Below, in pieces: positions 17,936-18,976 of a DNA stretch of 18,976 bases. The DNA comes from Roridomyces roridus (taxonomy: Eukaryota; Basidiomycota; Agaricomycetes; Agaricales; Mycenaceae). Below the pieces are notes generated by a model. That model was not told the DNA's origin and made no database searches. It saw only the letters and a list, made by a program, of their open reading frames with translations. The stretch lies in assembly GCA_029378245.1 (NCBI GenBank), contig JARKIF010000434.1, positions 1 to 18,976 of the forward strand, written 5' to 3'. Each line of letters starts with the position of its first letter. The stretch's first letter is position 1. A program made the translations under genes and the position numbers.

Positions 17936-18425
17936 TTAGAGATGCGACGCGTCAGGAAAGGAGGATTGTATCGGGGCGCCTTTCGTGGCTAATGGCTGGA
18001 ATGAGCGTGGATTTGAGCTGAAAGCGACCAACTTTATGTGGCTCGTGGTCTTGACCTCCTCCCAGTTGACAATCTTGCCTTCTCGGCGCGTTCCAGATGC
18101 GTGGCGCCCAATTCTTCGTGTCGGACATCTGGGAAGCGGTACAGGCGCGGCATTTGCTGCATTCGATGTAGAGCACGCAGCCGTCTGTTTTCTCCTCGAG
18201 GGTGTGTCTTCAGGTGTGAGTCCATGAAAAGGCCAAGGGCGAATAGTGCATCGAGGAAACAAAAACAGCGTCTCGATGCATAGAAGCAGCGACCCAAGAT
18301 TCAAATTTTCCATCACATCGGCTCTGGAACTAGTTGGAGCAAGCGTTACCCTACCTTTGACATTTCGTGTAATACATAGATGTTGAATAACGGCTTTCCC
18401 TTGAGTTTCCTTGAGAGCAAACGAG
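17936..18425 (-). pseudogene. Decayed GFA/CENP-V-type copy (relic C)
   Basis: Recognisable pieces are SSMHYSPLAFSWTHT followed at once by a stop, then DGCVLYIECSKC with one Cys pair left, then after a frame change GKIVNWEEVKTTSHI, which matches the intact copy's GNIIDWEDVKPTCHI. The first exon (18360-18420) has the Cys-His of YCHCTKCQR replaced. At least two frame breaks and the lost zinc ligands mark it as a pseudogene. It lies about 70 bp downstream of the dehydrogenase stop, the same arrangement as in copy B. Confidence 0.75.
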
Positions 18426-18742
18426 AGCGAGCCTCGGTTGCACGGAAGAAGTCTCGCGTTGGGTTTTCAGAAACAGATATATTGCTGGTATTAGTTCAAC
18501 ATTCAGCTGACAGACCCGCAAGCCTCCGGATTCCGGAGCAACGCAAGGTGCGACCCTCGTCCTCGACCCCGACGCCAGGTGGTACAGGTTTGCCATCTCC
18601 ACTGACGAGTAATACGGCAGCCTTGCCCACGACGTCTGGCGGGGAGATGTACGACGACGGTGTGAGGGAGGTGAGGAGGGGCACAGCTGCCTTGAGCACC
18701 TTTCCCTTGAAGGACGAGTCCGTTGCCGGCGCGCCGACCATC
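18170..18742. repeat. Segmental duplication, copy C (partner about 11400-11897)
   Basis: This is the copy in which the dehydrogenase is still continuous, so it is probably the parent of copy B. Both copies are in the same orientation, about 6.8 kb apart. In copy B the similarity stops inside the coding sequence, at the codons for the RPGMVG segment here. Confidence 0.85.
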
Positions 18743-18976
18743 CCAGGCCGGATATTGTAAACACTGAGAGTGGAATACGACGACGAGAGAGTGCGGAGTG
18801 CAAGTTCGGTGCGGCCTTTGATCTTTCCGAAGAGAGTCCATGTCTTTTCAGTGGGATCTGCGCTGCGAATGTTCGATGGGATGGCGTCGAAACAGAGATA
18901 AATAGTACCTACCCTTCACCAGAAACATATACGAAATTGAAATGACCTTGTCGGACAGCGTGCTGAAAAGCCTTGG
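18496..18976 (-). CDS. NAD(P)-binding short-chain dehydrogenase/epimerase-like protein, C-terminal part
   Basis: The gene runs off the right edge; only the 3' part is visible. Exon >18976-18913, a 50-bp phase-2 intron (18863-18912) and final exon 18862-18496 encode AFQHAVRQGHFNFVYVSGEG, ADPTEKTWTLFGKIKGRTEL, YNIRPGMVGAP, a helical stretch with YISPPDVVGKAAVLL, and the end CSGIRRLAGLSAEC. The FVYVSGEGADP...KGRTE pattern followed by VYNIRPG resembles the second half of fungal Rossmann-fold NAD(P)-binding proteins of the atypical SDR/epimerase kind. The cofactor-binding glycine motif would be outside the window. Substrate cannot be inferred. It is followed on the same strand by a GFA relic; a truncated duplicate of its end lies at 11651-11897. 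Confidence 0.7.

Noticed and set aside
11400..18742. A transposon as cause of the duplicated blocks
   Set aside because: No terminal inverted repeats, target-site duplications or transposase/reverse transcriptase frames were seen at the block edges.

Overview
The window looks like nuclear DNA of a filamentous basidiomycete, probably an Agaricomycete. Genes are tightly packed on both strands and split by many spliceosomal introns of about 45-55 bp, with GT..AG ends and CTGAC/CTAAC-type branch sites. The gene set (a Brh2/BRCA2 homologue, a GH5 exo-glucanase, UDP-GlcNAc pyrophosphorylase, taxilin) is eukaryotic and fungal. No rRNA, tRNA, CRISPR array, transposase or viral gene was recognised. 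All gene models were spliced by eye from reading-frame continuity and family resemblance.

Left part (1-6287), three genes in tandem on the minus strand: an SH3-domain protein cut by the window edge; a complete seven-exon Brh2/BRCA2-type recombination mediator (918 aa as modelled); and an eleven-exon secreted GH5 exo-beta-1,3-glucanase (413 aa). A 592-bp divergent intergenic region separates the glucanase from UDP-N-acetylglucosamine pyrophosphorylase on the plus strand (6880-8407), so a beta-glucan enzyme and the last enzyme of the chitin-precursor pathway sit head to head.

Middle (8520-13731): a taxilin-like coiled-coil gene on the minus strand carries, in one phase 0-0 exon, a SUMO-like (Rad60-SLD/ubiquitin-2 type) domain inside the coiled coil; this is the most striking object in the window. 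Next come an intact GFA/CENP-V-type zinc protein with an 8-nt micro-exon, then a decayed duplicate block made of a GFA relic plus the 3' end of a short-chain dehydrogenase. On the plus strand follows an unrecognised 411-aa protein with an HELGH metallopeptidase-like motif.

Right part (13732-18976): a large orphan gene on the minus strand (well supported from 14249 to about 16998, with an unresolved acidic/basic, internally repetitive region up to about 17935). It is followed by a second GFA relic and the 3' part of the parental NAD(P)-binding dehydrogenase, which runs off the right edge. The blocks at about 11400-11897 and 18170-18742 are a segmental duplication.
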